From positions 3,226,501-3,290,500 of the forward strand of contig OX359196.1 in assembly GCA_947172415.1 (NCBI GenBank): a stretch of 64,000 bases of DNA, written 5' to 3'. Below are positions 49,816 to 58,785 of the stretch, in pieces. The position numbers and the translations under genes are program-made. The stretch's first letter is position 1. Each line of letters starts with the position of its first letter. Origin of the DNA: Chondrosia reniformis. Taxonomy: Eukaryota; Porifera; Demospongiae; Chondrillida; Chondrillidae. The notes below the pieces were generated by a model. It saw nothing but the letters and a program-made list of their open reading frames with translations. It did no database searches and was not told the DNA's origin.

Positions 49816-52800
49816 ACATACAACTAGTCCATACACATATATATATAACTAGCACACACAGTCTATGTTACTACATATAATTTGTACCTACAACTTGTAA
49901 ATATAAATAGTACTAGTACATAAAACTAGTTAATAAAATGTATAGAAAATATAGCTAGTACAAACACCGAGTACATACAACTAGTACAACCACTTGTACA
50001 TACAACTAGAACATATAACTAGAACATATAACTAGAACATACACATATAACTAGTACATACAACTAGTACATACATCTAGTAAATATAACTAGTTCTAGT
50101 ATATAAAACTAATACATAGAACTAGTACACACAGGTAGCAATGAGTAAACACTACTAGTTCTATAGTACATACGACTTGTACATACAACTAATAAACACA
50201 ACTAGTACACACAACTAGTAGATATAACTAGCTCATACAACTAGTACGCACAACTAGTATACACAATTAGTGTATACAACCAGTACATTCAACTAGTCCT
50301 AACACTAGTTCATATAACTAGTACTAGAAATTACTTCCAATTAGTACATACAATTAGTTCATACAATTAGAAGATACTAGTAGTACATTAACCTAGTACA
50401 TAGAACTAGTACATAGAAGGACTACATAAAACTAGTATATATATCTAGTGCATACAAATATAACGAGTTCATATAAGTAGTTCATACAACCAGTACATAC
50501 AATTAGTACTTATAAATAGTATATACAACTAGTACATACAACAATTACACTCAACTAGTATATATAACTACTACATACAATTGGTACATATAAATAGTAC
50601 AAACAACTAGTACATACAACTAGTATCTCGTACATACAACTAGTACCTACCTAGTAACTAGTCTAACTAGTACGGGAACCTACAACTAGTATATACAACT
50701 AGTACATACATCAAGTGCATACAATTAGTACACAAAAAGAATAGTACATATCTCTAGTTCAAAGAAATATAACGAATACATATAAGCTGTACATACAACT
50801 AGTATATACAACTAGTACATGCAACTAGTATCTAGTACATACAACTACAACCTATCTAGTACCTAGTATAACTAGTACATGAACCAACAACTAGTACATA
50901 CACATAGTACATACAACTAGTACATACAACTAGTACATACTACTAGTGTGTACAACTAGAAACTAGTACATACTACTAGTTCATAGAACGAGTACATAAT
51001 ACTAGAACATACAACTTGTTTATGCAACTAGTTCATAGCTAATATTTATGACTAGTATATACATACAACTAGTACGTACAACTGGTACACAACTATTACA
51101 TACAATTACTACATCCCACTAGTACAAAAAATTCGAACAAACAACTACTACATACAACTTCTACATACAACTAGTATCTACAACTAGTAAATATAACTAG
51201 GACTAGTACATAAAAAGCATGCATACAACTAGCACATGCTACTAGTACATACAACTAGACCAAACAACTAGGTCAAATAAGTATTACATATACCTACTAC
51301 ATATACCCAGTAAATACACATATACCTTGTAATTATATATAGTACCTACAGCTGGTGCATACAACTAGTACATATAACTAGTCCATACACATATAACTGG
51401 TACTTATAAATAGTACATACACATAGTACATATATACAAAGGGTACATACAACTAGTACATACAACTAGTACATACAACTAGTTCATAGAACGAGAACAT
51501 AATGATAGAATATACAACTTCTATACACAACTTGTGTATAGCTACAACATACAACTAGTTCATACGTAAAACTAGTGCGTCCAACTCGTACATAACTAGT
51601 ACCTACAACTAGTAAATATAACTAGTACTAGTACATAAAACTAGTACATACAACTATAAACTAGTAGATACAACTAGTTTATAGAACGAGAACATAATAC
51701 TAGAATGTACAACTTGTATACACAACTTGTGTATGGCTACTACATACAACTAGTACATAAAACTAGTTCATACAATTACAACATACAACTACTACATACA
51801 CTAGGATATACAACTAATACCTATAGTAGTAAATATAACTTGTACTACTACATACAACTAGTTCATACAACTATAACATTCAACTAGTACAGACAACTTG
51901 TACGTACAACTAGTAAATATAACCAGTGCTAGTACGTACAACTAGTACATACAACTAGTGCCTACAGTTAGTATATATTACCTTTACTTGTACATTCCAC
52001 TAGTTAATCCTACTAGTACATGCAACTATTATATACAACTAGTACCTAACTAGTACATACAACTGGTACATACAACTATTATATACCATTAGTACATGCA
52101 ACTATTACATATGACTAGTACATATAAGTAGTACCTACAAATATTTAATGTAACTAGTACTTGTACATTCAACTAATACCTACTTAATATCTGGTATTAC
52201 TAGTACTAGAAACCTACAACTATATAGTAGACATAACTAGTACATACACCTAGTTTTTACAACTAGTACATACTAATAGTATATACTAATAGTACAAACA
52301 ACTAGTACATTCAATTAGGACATGCAAGTAGTTAATACAACTAGGACATACAACTAGTAGACACAACAAGTACATACACCTAGTATATAACTAGTCATTA
52401 CATGTGGTACATAGAACTGGTTCAAAAAATTAGAACATACAGCTACTACATAAAACTAATACCTATAATTAATAACTATAGCTTCCACTAGTACATACAA
52501 CTGGTGCATAAAACTAGTACCTACAACTAGTACATGCATCTAGTACATAGCTAATGCATACAGTTAATACATACCACTAGTACACACAACTAGTACATAC
52601 AACTAATATATACAACTAAAACATACAACTAGTATATAACAAGTACATACAACTAGAACATAAAACTACTTCATAAACTTAGAACATACAACTACTACAT
52701 GCACCTAGTACATACAACTAGTACATACAACCAGTATATACAACTAGTACAAACAACTAGTAAAATACAACAAGTTCGTACAACTTGCACATACAATTAA

Positions 52801-53011
52801 TATTATCAACTATTTCATACAATTTGTACTTACAATTAGTACCTATGACTAGAACATTCACATATAACTGGTACTTATAAATAGTACATACAACTAGTAC
52901 ATCAAACTAGGCCTCCAACTAATTCAACTACTGAATATAACTAGTACTAGTACATATAACTTGTTCATACAATTAGAAATACAACTAGTACATACAACTA
53001 TTACATACAAT

Positions 53012-53080
53012 TAATTTATTTAATTAATTAATTAATTATTTAATTAATTAATTAATTATTTAATTAATTAATTAATTAAA
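53012..53080. repeat. (TTAA)n simple repeat at the 5' edge of the element
   Basis: Runs of ATTAATTAATTA broken by ATTTA every 20 bases or so. They lie inside the target-site duplication and so arrived with, or grew in, the element. Confidence 0.85.
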
Positions 53081-53186
53081 TGGATTAAAAAAGTTCGAGC
53101 CAAAATAAGATCCTTCCTTGTTAGATTTGTTATAGAAATCATTCCGACCGACCGAATCAAACGGATATCTGTTCTCTAGAGCGGCA

Positions 53187-54635
53187 ATGCCCTGTTGTGG
53201 ATGTAACTGCAATGGTCGCTGTAAGAACTGCTCCTGCGTGAAGGAAGGGAAGAAGTGTGACAGTTGTCTCCCTCACCAGACAGGGAAATGCTTCAACTTG
53301 AATCGCGAAGAATCATCTTCTGAACAATCCTTGGAATTACAACCTACCGAATCAGTAAGAACTCAAAGTGATCAGCCGCCCGTTTCCTGTACGACAGTTT
53401 CAGACGATAAATGGCCATCTCCTGATCCACAGACGGCCGCTTTTCGATGGGGATCACTCGATGGGAAGGTCTTTTCTGATCTCACAGTGGCTGCATACGA
53501 TGAAGTTATACACTGGAAAAGAAACCTCTTTCTAGTGCCATCAGGATCTTCTGGGAAAAACTTTGTGGCAGAACTGGCCCGCCTCTGGCAAGCCTTCGCT
53601 GACTGCTCTACCCTTGAAGGCATTGCGATGAAGGCAAGTACCATCTTACAGGTCTTGCTTCTACAAAAACCAAGTAAACACAGCAAAAGCAAAGACCATG
53701 TAACACACCTGAAAAGGAGGCTTGACCTTTGGCACAGAGGGGACATCCAGTCACTCCTAAGGGAAGGTCGTTGCATTCAGGAACATCTCCACAGATCACC
53801 AAGACCAACTGACAGTGAGTTAATTGCACAAACCTTCAAACGCTTGATGATGCAAGGGAAGACCCAAAGTGCACTAAGACACCTGTCTAGAAAAACAAGT
53901 GGTGGGGTCCTAACTCTGGAAGACCTCGTGCCAGAGACAACCGATAGTGGTGAACGACAATTCCGCTCCACCCTTAGTGTACTACGGGACAAACATCCTA
54001 CAGGAAAGCCACCTAATGAAGATTCCCTGCTTAACAACACCACCCCCCAACTGGTTGACCCTATTCTTTTTGAACATTTGAATGCAGACACTATCCGCCA
54101 AGCAGCCATGCGTATTCATGGAGCAGCAGGTCCATCAGGACTAGACGCTCATGCATGGAAGCGATTGTGCTCATCTTTTGGACAGGCTTCATACAGCCTC
54201 TGCACTGCAATGGCTGAGGTGGGTCGCCGCATATGTACCACATTTGTCCATCCAAACAGCTTGAGTGCTTTTGTCGCTTGCCGACTAATCCCTTTAGACA
54301 AATGCCCTGGAGTAAGACCTATAGGAGTAGGGGAGGTCCCAAGACGAATCATAGCAAAGTCTGTGCTTCGTATCATTGGTTGGGATATTGGAAAAGCGGC
54401 AGACCCTCTTCAGCTATGTTCTGGGCAGGAGGGGGGATGTGAAGCAGCAGTACATGCCATGCGACAGATATTCAGAATCCCTGAGACTGAAGGCATCCTC
54501 CTGGTGGATGCCACAAATGCCTTTAACACCATTAACAGGCAGGCTGCCCTCCATAACATCAGCATCCTATGTCCTCCTTTAGCACCTATTTTGATCAACA
54601 CCTATAGAGCACCAGTCAGGAAGTGGAGAAATTGA
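53187..54635 (+). CDS. LINE-like element: CXC-like domain and reverse transcriptase N-terminal part
   Basis: The ATG at 53187 is the first Met after an in-frame TAG. Residues 3-37 are Cys-rich (CCGCNCNGRCKNC, then CDSCLPHQTGKC), resembling tesmin/TSO1-type CXC zinc domains that bind DNA; target-site recognition is a reasonable inference. A linker follows to about residue 280. RT starts near GPSGLDAHAWKRL, with RLIPLDKCPGVRPIGVGEVP (motifs 1-2) and motif A LLVDATNAFNTI, catalytic Asp at residue 441 (54507-54509). The frame ends artificially at APVRKWRN, where it shifts relative to the downstream part. Overlapping frames on both strands (53372-54601) are shadows. Confidence 0.85.
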   Translation: MPCCGCNCNGRCKNCSCVKEGKKCDSCLPHQTGKCFNLNREESSSEQSLELQPTESVRTQSDQPPVSCTTVSDDKWPSPDPQTAAFRWGSLDGKVFSDLTVAAYDEVIHWKRNLFLVPSGSSGKNFVAELARLWQAFADCSTLEGIAMKASTILQVLLLQKPSKHSKSKDHVTHLKRRLDLWHRGDIQSLLREGRCIQEHLHRSPRPTDSELIAQTFKRLMMQGKTQSALRHLSRKTSGGVLTLEDLVPETTDSGERQFRSTLSVLRDKHPTGKPPNEDSLLNNTTPQLVDPILFEHLNADTIRQAAMRIHGAAGPSGLDAHAWKRLCSSFGQASYSLCTAMAEVGRRICTTFVHPNSLSAFVACRLIPLDKCPGVRPIGVGEVPRRIIAKSVLRIIGWDIGKAADPLQLCSGQEGGCEAAVHAMRQIFRIPETEGILLVDATNAFNTINRQAALHNISILCPPLAPILINTYRAPVRKWRN

Positions 54636-56280
54636 ATCAACGGAAGGTACAACACAAGGGGACCCCTTGGCAATGGCCATGTACGCTCTGGCAATTACCC
54701 CATTGATCCAGCAGCTGAGAACAAGAAATCCAGAAGCCAGTCAAGTGTGGTTTGCCGACGATGCGACATGTGCTGGTACCTGCACACAACTGAGAGCTTG
54801 GTGGGAAAATCTATCATTAAGTGGACCCACCTTCGGATATCATCCCAATGGTTCCAAAACACATCTAGTGGTGAAAGAAGAACATGAGGAAAGGGCCAGA
54901 CAGATATTTAGAGACACCGACATACAAATCTCCATTCATGGGAAACGCCACCTAGGTGCTGCCCTCGGTTCCAGGACCTTTACCGAGGAATATGTCCGTG
55001 ACAAAGTACAAGGTTGGCTCCAGGAGATATCTCACCTATCCGAAATAGCCATCTCCCAGCCACATGCTGCCTACGCTGCCTTTGTACATGGCCTATCTAG
55101 TCGCTGGTCATACCTGTCACGAACAATTCCAGACATTGATGATTTACTACTACCTCTGGAGGCTGCCATTCAGCAAACCCTGATTCCTGCCCTGACAGGT
55201 CGGGCGACCTGCTCTGACCTTGAGTGCGAACTGCTGGCCCTTCCTGCTAGATTAGGTGGGATGGCATTGGCAAACCCCGCAACAAAAGCTGGCGAAATTT
55301 TTGCCGCCTCAGAAGAATTTACAATGCCCCTTGTAGCCCTGATAGTCTCACAAGAGTCCAATCAAGTGATTGAGGCCGGCCAGATCATGTCCATCAAGCA
55401 AGACATTCGGCATAAGAACAGACAGAAGCAGGATAAGAAAGCCAAAGAGGTATACGATCATCTCTCCCCCCATCTGCAGCGTGCAGTTGACCTGGCCAAA
55501 GAGAAAGGATCTTCTTCCTGGCTGACAGTCACTCCATTGGAAGAGCATGGATTCTACCTAAACAAGGGGGAATTTCGAGATGCACTATGCCTAAGATATG
55601 GATGGACCCTAAACAACCCTCCCCAAACATGCAACTGTGGAACAGCGTTCACTGTTGATCATGCCATGATATGTCCAATGGGTGGCTTTCCGATCATCCA
55701 CCACAATGAGATCCGTGATATCACTGCCTCATTGCTCACCGAGGTATGCCACAATGTTGCCACAGAACCTCCCTTACAGCCACTGACAGGTGAAACATTT
55801 CATCTACGTTCAGCAAATGTTGCAGATGGTGCTCGCCCAGACATCCGTGCCAGGGGTTTTTGGAGCAAAGCTCAGGACGCATTCTTTGATATACGGGTTT
55901 TTCACCCAAACGCGCCCAGCAACCGTTCCTCCTCATTGGCAACTGCATACAAGAAGCATGAGGCTGCAAAGAAAAGAGAATATGCCCAGCGCATACGGGA
56001 TGTTGAACATGGAGTATTTACACCCATTGTCCTCTCCACTGTAGGAAGTATGGGAAGGGAGGCAACCATCTTCTACAAGAGGCTGGCAGACCTGGTTGCA
56101 CAGAAGCAGCAAAGGCCATATGCCCTTGTCATGAATTGGTTGAGATGCCGTCTGTCGTTTGCTATACTTAGGTCCGCCATCATGTGCATCCGTGGAAGTC
56201 GTTCCTCTCTACATCACCCAATCTGTGAGGTGGACATATCTCTTGCTGCCTCTGAGGGACGCATCTCAACAAACCATTGA
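54601..56280 (+). CDS. LINE-like element: RT C-terminal part, CCHC knuckle and restriction-like nuclease
   Basis: It continues the upstream protein in another frame; the first sensible codons are at 54601. Motif B reads STEGTTQGDPLAMAMYALA, and motif C is WFADD with the Asp pair at 54757-54762. There is a knuckle C-x-C-x7-H-x4-C (CNCGTAFTVDHAMIC, about 55630-55674). Next is RPDIRARGFW...FFDIRV, with PD at 55837-55842 and Asp at 55888-55890, then KKREYAQRI; these match the PD...D/K pattern of restriction-like LINE nucleases, which nick the target for primed reverse transcription. It ends in TGA at 56278-56280. Catalytic residues look intact; only the frameshift (probably a small deletion after APVR) prevents one polyprotein. 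There is no natural ATG for a separate protein. Confidence 0.85.
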   Translation, partial: PIEHQSGSGEIESTEGTTQGDPLAMAMYALAITPLIQQLRTRNPEASQVWFADDATCAGTCTQLRAWWENLSLSGPTFGYHPNGSKTHLVVKEEHEERARQIFRDTDIQISIHGKRHLGAALGSRTFTEEYVRDKVQGWLQEISHLSEIAISQPHAAYAAFVHGLSSRWSYLSRTIPDIDDLLLPLEAAIQQTLIPALTGRATCSDLECELLALPARLGGMALANPATKAGEIFAASEEFTMPLVALIVSQESNQVIEAGQIMSIKQDIRHKNRQKQDKKAKEVYDHLSPHLQRAVDLAKEKGSSSWLTVTPLEEHGFYLNKGEFRDALCLRYGWTLNNPPQTCNCGTAFTVDHAMICPMGGFPIIHHNEIRDITASLLTEVCHNVATEPPLQPLTGETFHLRSANVADGARPDIRARGFWSKAQDAFFDIRVFHPNAPSNRSSSLATAYKKHEAAKKREYAQRIRDVEHGVFTPIVLSTVGSMGREATIFYKRLADLVAQKQQRPYALVMNWLRCRLSFAILRSAIMCIRGSRSSLHHPICEVDISLAASEGRISTNH

Positions 56281-56462
56281 CAATACTATATAGACTTGTA
56301 GCTTTGATTTTTTTAAAGACACTGTCAAAATCCATCACGTATTAATAATCTCTTGTAGATGAACAATTAGGCATTTTTTAATTCTTCTTTTGAATGTATA
56401 GCATCATTTCACTATTTTAACTCATTTGTTGTACACTAGTTATTTATTTATTATTATTAATT

Positions 56463-57500
56463 ACTATTACATACAATCAGTACATACACCTAATATATAC
56501 AACTAGTTATTAGAACTAGTACATACAACTAGTACATAACAAATACATACAGTTATTACATGCAACTTGTACACACAACTAGTGCATAACTAGTTTATAC
56601 AACTAGTACACACAACTAGTGCATAACTAGTTTATACAACTAGTACATTCAACTAGTACATATAATTAGTACATTCAACTATTATATAGAACTATAATAA
56701 GCAATTAGTACATATAACTATTACATTCAACTAGTACATATATCCAGTACCTATAACCAGTTAATATAACTAGTACTTGTACATACAAATAGTACCTCCT
56801 TAGTAACTAGTTTTGCTAATACCAGAACCTACAACAAGTAGATATAACTAGTACATACAACTAGTAAATACAACTAGTAGATCAAACTAGTGCCTACAAC
56901 TAGTACATGGAACTAGCAACAGGTACATATACGTAGTACATACAACTAGTACATGCAAGTGGTACACACAAATAGTACACACACCTAGTACATTCAACCA
57001 GAGCATAAAACTAGTAGACACCAACTACTACATATAACTAGTATATACAACTAGCACATACAACTAGGCTAACAACTACTTCATACAACTTGTACTTACA
57101 ACTAGTACCTGGTCCATATAAATAGTACATGCATCTAGTAAATACCACTAGTACACACAACTAGTACATACAACTAGTACATACAACTAGCACATACAAC
57201 TAGGCTAACAACTACTTCATACAACTTGTACTTACAACTAGTACCTATTATTGAAACATACGCATAAAATTAGTACATATAACTAGTACATTCACCTACT
57301 ACATATAACTAGTACATACACATATATCCAATTATTATAAATAGTACGTGCAACTAGTACATGCACCTAGTTCATAAAACTAGTACATACAACTAGTATA
57401 TACACCCAACTAGTACATATAACTAGTACATATAACTAGTACATATAACTAGTGCACACACCTACTACATACAACTAATACATAAAATTATAACTAGTAC
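56463..57500 (+). repeat. 13-bp ACTAGT satellite, block 11
   Basis: Array running into the assembly gap. It contains short direct duplications (CACAACTAGTGCATAACTAG twice near 56575-56635). Confidence 0.95.
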
Positions 57501-57700
57501 NNNNNNNNNNNNNNNNNNNNNNNNNNNNNNNNNNNNNNNNNNNNNNNNNNNNNNNNNNNNNNNNNNNNNNNNNNNNNNNNNNNNNNNNNNNNNNNNNNNN
57601 NNNNNNNNNNNNNNNNNNNNNNNNNNNNNNNNNNNNNNNNNNNNNNNNNNNNNNNNNNNNNNNNNNNNNNNNNNNNNNNNNNNNNNNNNNNNNNNNNNNN
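57501..57700. other. Assembly gap (200 N)
   Basis: Exactly 200 N, a typical fixed-size scaffold gap; the true length is unknown. The sequence changes from satellite to Penelope-like coding DNA across it. Confidence 0.99.
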
Positions 57701-57867
57701 ACTGCCGCCTGTGCCAGGTGTCCACTCACTAGAGCCCGTTTGTGTTCCTTCAGCCGTTGGGCCAGTGTTCTGCCAGTCTGGCCTACATACACTGATGGAT
57801 GTTCAGCAGCCATATCACCAGAGGTGCCTGCTGGAATCGTGGCACATCCGATCTGAATTGAACACAA
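57701..57867 (-). pseudogene. GIY-YIG nuclease fragment of a Penelope-like element
   Basis: Minus-strand frame with SVYVGQTGRTLAQRLKEHKR, the YVG...R...EHKR part of a GIY-YIG nuclease as found at the C terminus of classic Penelope-like elements. It differs from the N-terminal nuclease of the element at 9503. It runs into the gap at 57700, so its end is unseen. The sequence before it (MCSIQIGC...) does not look like RT, so it is a fragment or follows an intron. Confidence 0.6.
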
Positions 57868-58075
57868 TGAATAGAGATGAAGGCTACCTCCCCCGGTTTA
57901 TGACCTCCTCGTCCACCAGCCTCGATCCTCAGACTAGTCAAGCCCCACCCACCCCTTAACCCATCCAGTCACACACTTTCACTATTTATTCCTTACTTAA
58001 TGCACTGTTTGTTTTATCTTACTGCATAAAATATACCTCACGTGACCACCCACACTCCCAGCTTCCCACCCATTA

Positions 58076-58126
58076 TTTTCCCGCCCACAGCCATCTCACC
58101 TGCCCCTCCCCCTACCGATATATAAG
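58076..58126 (+). promoter_or_regulatory. E2F-like box and TATA box
   Basis: TTTTCCCGCC at 58076-58085 and TATATAAG at 58119-58126, 23 bases before the hammerhead-like fold. It has the same plan as at 7515 and 12446, with unrelated surrounding sequence. Confidence 0.4.
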
Positions 58127-58148
58127 TCACCATGCCCTGTAATCTCAC

Positions 58149-58190
58149 TACCACTAATGAAGACCCGAGATTGGGTCGAAACGTTTGGTA
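58149..58190 (+). ncRNA. Hammerhead-like fold, probably inactive
   Basis: Helix I TACCA/TGGTA (five pairs), core CTAATGA, an extra A, helix II GACCC/GGGTC, GAAAC, cut triplet GTT ending 58185. The G5 of the core is A here, a change expected to abolish cleavage. Stems are intact. Confidence 0.4.
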
Positions 58191-58262
58191 ATCATTGACA
58201 AGCGACATCTCTCCCAATCCCTTGACTAGTGCAGTTCCAGATTCTGAAGCACATATACCTAT

Positions 58263-58415
58263 TATAAACAATTAGTACATGCAACTATTACATTCAACTA
58301 GTACGTATAAGTAGTACCTACAAATATTTAATATAACTAGTACTTGTACATTCACCTAATACCTACTTAATATCTGGTTTTACTAGTACTAGAAACCTAC
58401 AACTAGTACATATAA
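58263..58415 (+). repeat. 13-bp ACTAGT satellite, block 12
   Basis: Short satellite stretch between the Penelope-like fragment and palindromic element copy 2. Confidence 0.9.
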
Positions 58416-58785
58416 CTTTGTAAAGGTTCATCTTTCGACTTTTAGAGGGTCTAGAGACTCAGTTTTTTCCAATTCTTCTGTCTGCCAAACGTTTCGACCC
58501 TGGGGGTTTTCTTTAGTGACTGGTGGTGGTCTTCAAGGTGTCTTCGGCATCTTTTCCCGCCATTTTTGATGACATCACTGATGAAGTAATCGAAAATGGC
58601 GGGAAAAGATGCCTATAAATGAAGAAACCTTGAAGACCACCACCAGTCACTGAAGAAGACCCCCAGGGTCGAAACGTTTGGCAAACAGAAGAATTGTAAA
58701 AAACTGCGTCTCTAGACGCTCTAAAAGTCGAAAGATGAACCTTTACAAAGATAAGTTCTACGCAGTTGGAAGAAATCCTTATTCC
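58416..58785. mobile_element. Palindromic element P, copy 2
   Basis: 370 bases, antiparallel to copy 1 at 7132-7669. The arms meet around CGCCATTTT/AAAATGGCG near 58560-58600. It is flanked by an exact 14-base repeat ACTAGTACATATAA (58402-58415 and 58786-58799), although that string is common in the satellite. The longer terminus (ending AAGAAATCCTTATTCC) is on the right here and on the left in copy 1. The minus frame at 58513-58812 is spurious. Confidence 0.7.
58646..58682 (+). ncRNA. Hammerhead-like fold in element P copy 2
   Basis: Same fold as at 7564-7600: helix I GTCA/TGGC, CTGAAGA, extra A, helix II GACCC/GGGTC, GAAAC, GTT. Preceded by GCGGGAAAA (58599-58607) and TATAAAT (58614-58620). 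Confidence 0.45.

Larger units (their letters stand above)
43111..53011 (+). repeat. 13-bp ACTAGT satellite, block 10
   Basis: The longest uninterrupted block, 9.9 kb. It contains the 676-bp tandem duplication and an inverted patch at 49737-49815. The apparent frame at 51705-51887 is translated satellite. Confidence 0.97.
53012..56462 (+). mobile_element. Near-complete LINE-like element with R2-type nuclease and CXC-like N terminus
   Basis: 3.45 kb flanked by an exact 15-base direct repeat ACTATTACATACAAT (52997-53011 and 56463-56477), a probable target-site duplication. It encodes a Cys-rich N terminus, reverse transcriptase, a CCHC knuckle and a PD-(D/E)xK-like nuclease, interrupted by one frameshift near 54620. 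The 5' edge is a (TTAA)n run and the 3' edge an AT-rich TTATT/TTA tail. The domain order RT, CCHC, PD...D is that of restriction-like-endonuclease LINEs such as R2. Assignment to a named clade is not possible by eye. Confidence 0.8.
57868..58262. mobile_element. Non-coding part of a Penelope-like fragment
   Basis: A GC-rich non-satellite stretch ending where the satellite resumes. It holds an E2F-like TTTTCCCGCC (58076-58085), a TATATAAG (58119-58126) and a hammerhead-like fold (58149-58190), all on the plus strand, opposite to the nuclease fragment. This resembles a terminal repeat joined in inverted orientation. The minus frame at 58038-58271 is spurious. Confidence 0.5.

Noticed and set aside
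53372-54601. Several long minus- and plus-strand frames in the RLE-type element
   Set aside because: Shadows of the coding frame; the RT motifs occur only in the chosen frames.
57711-57959. 82-codon plus frame next to the gap
   Set aside because: Antisense to the GIY-YIG fragment, which has the recognisable motif.
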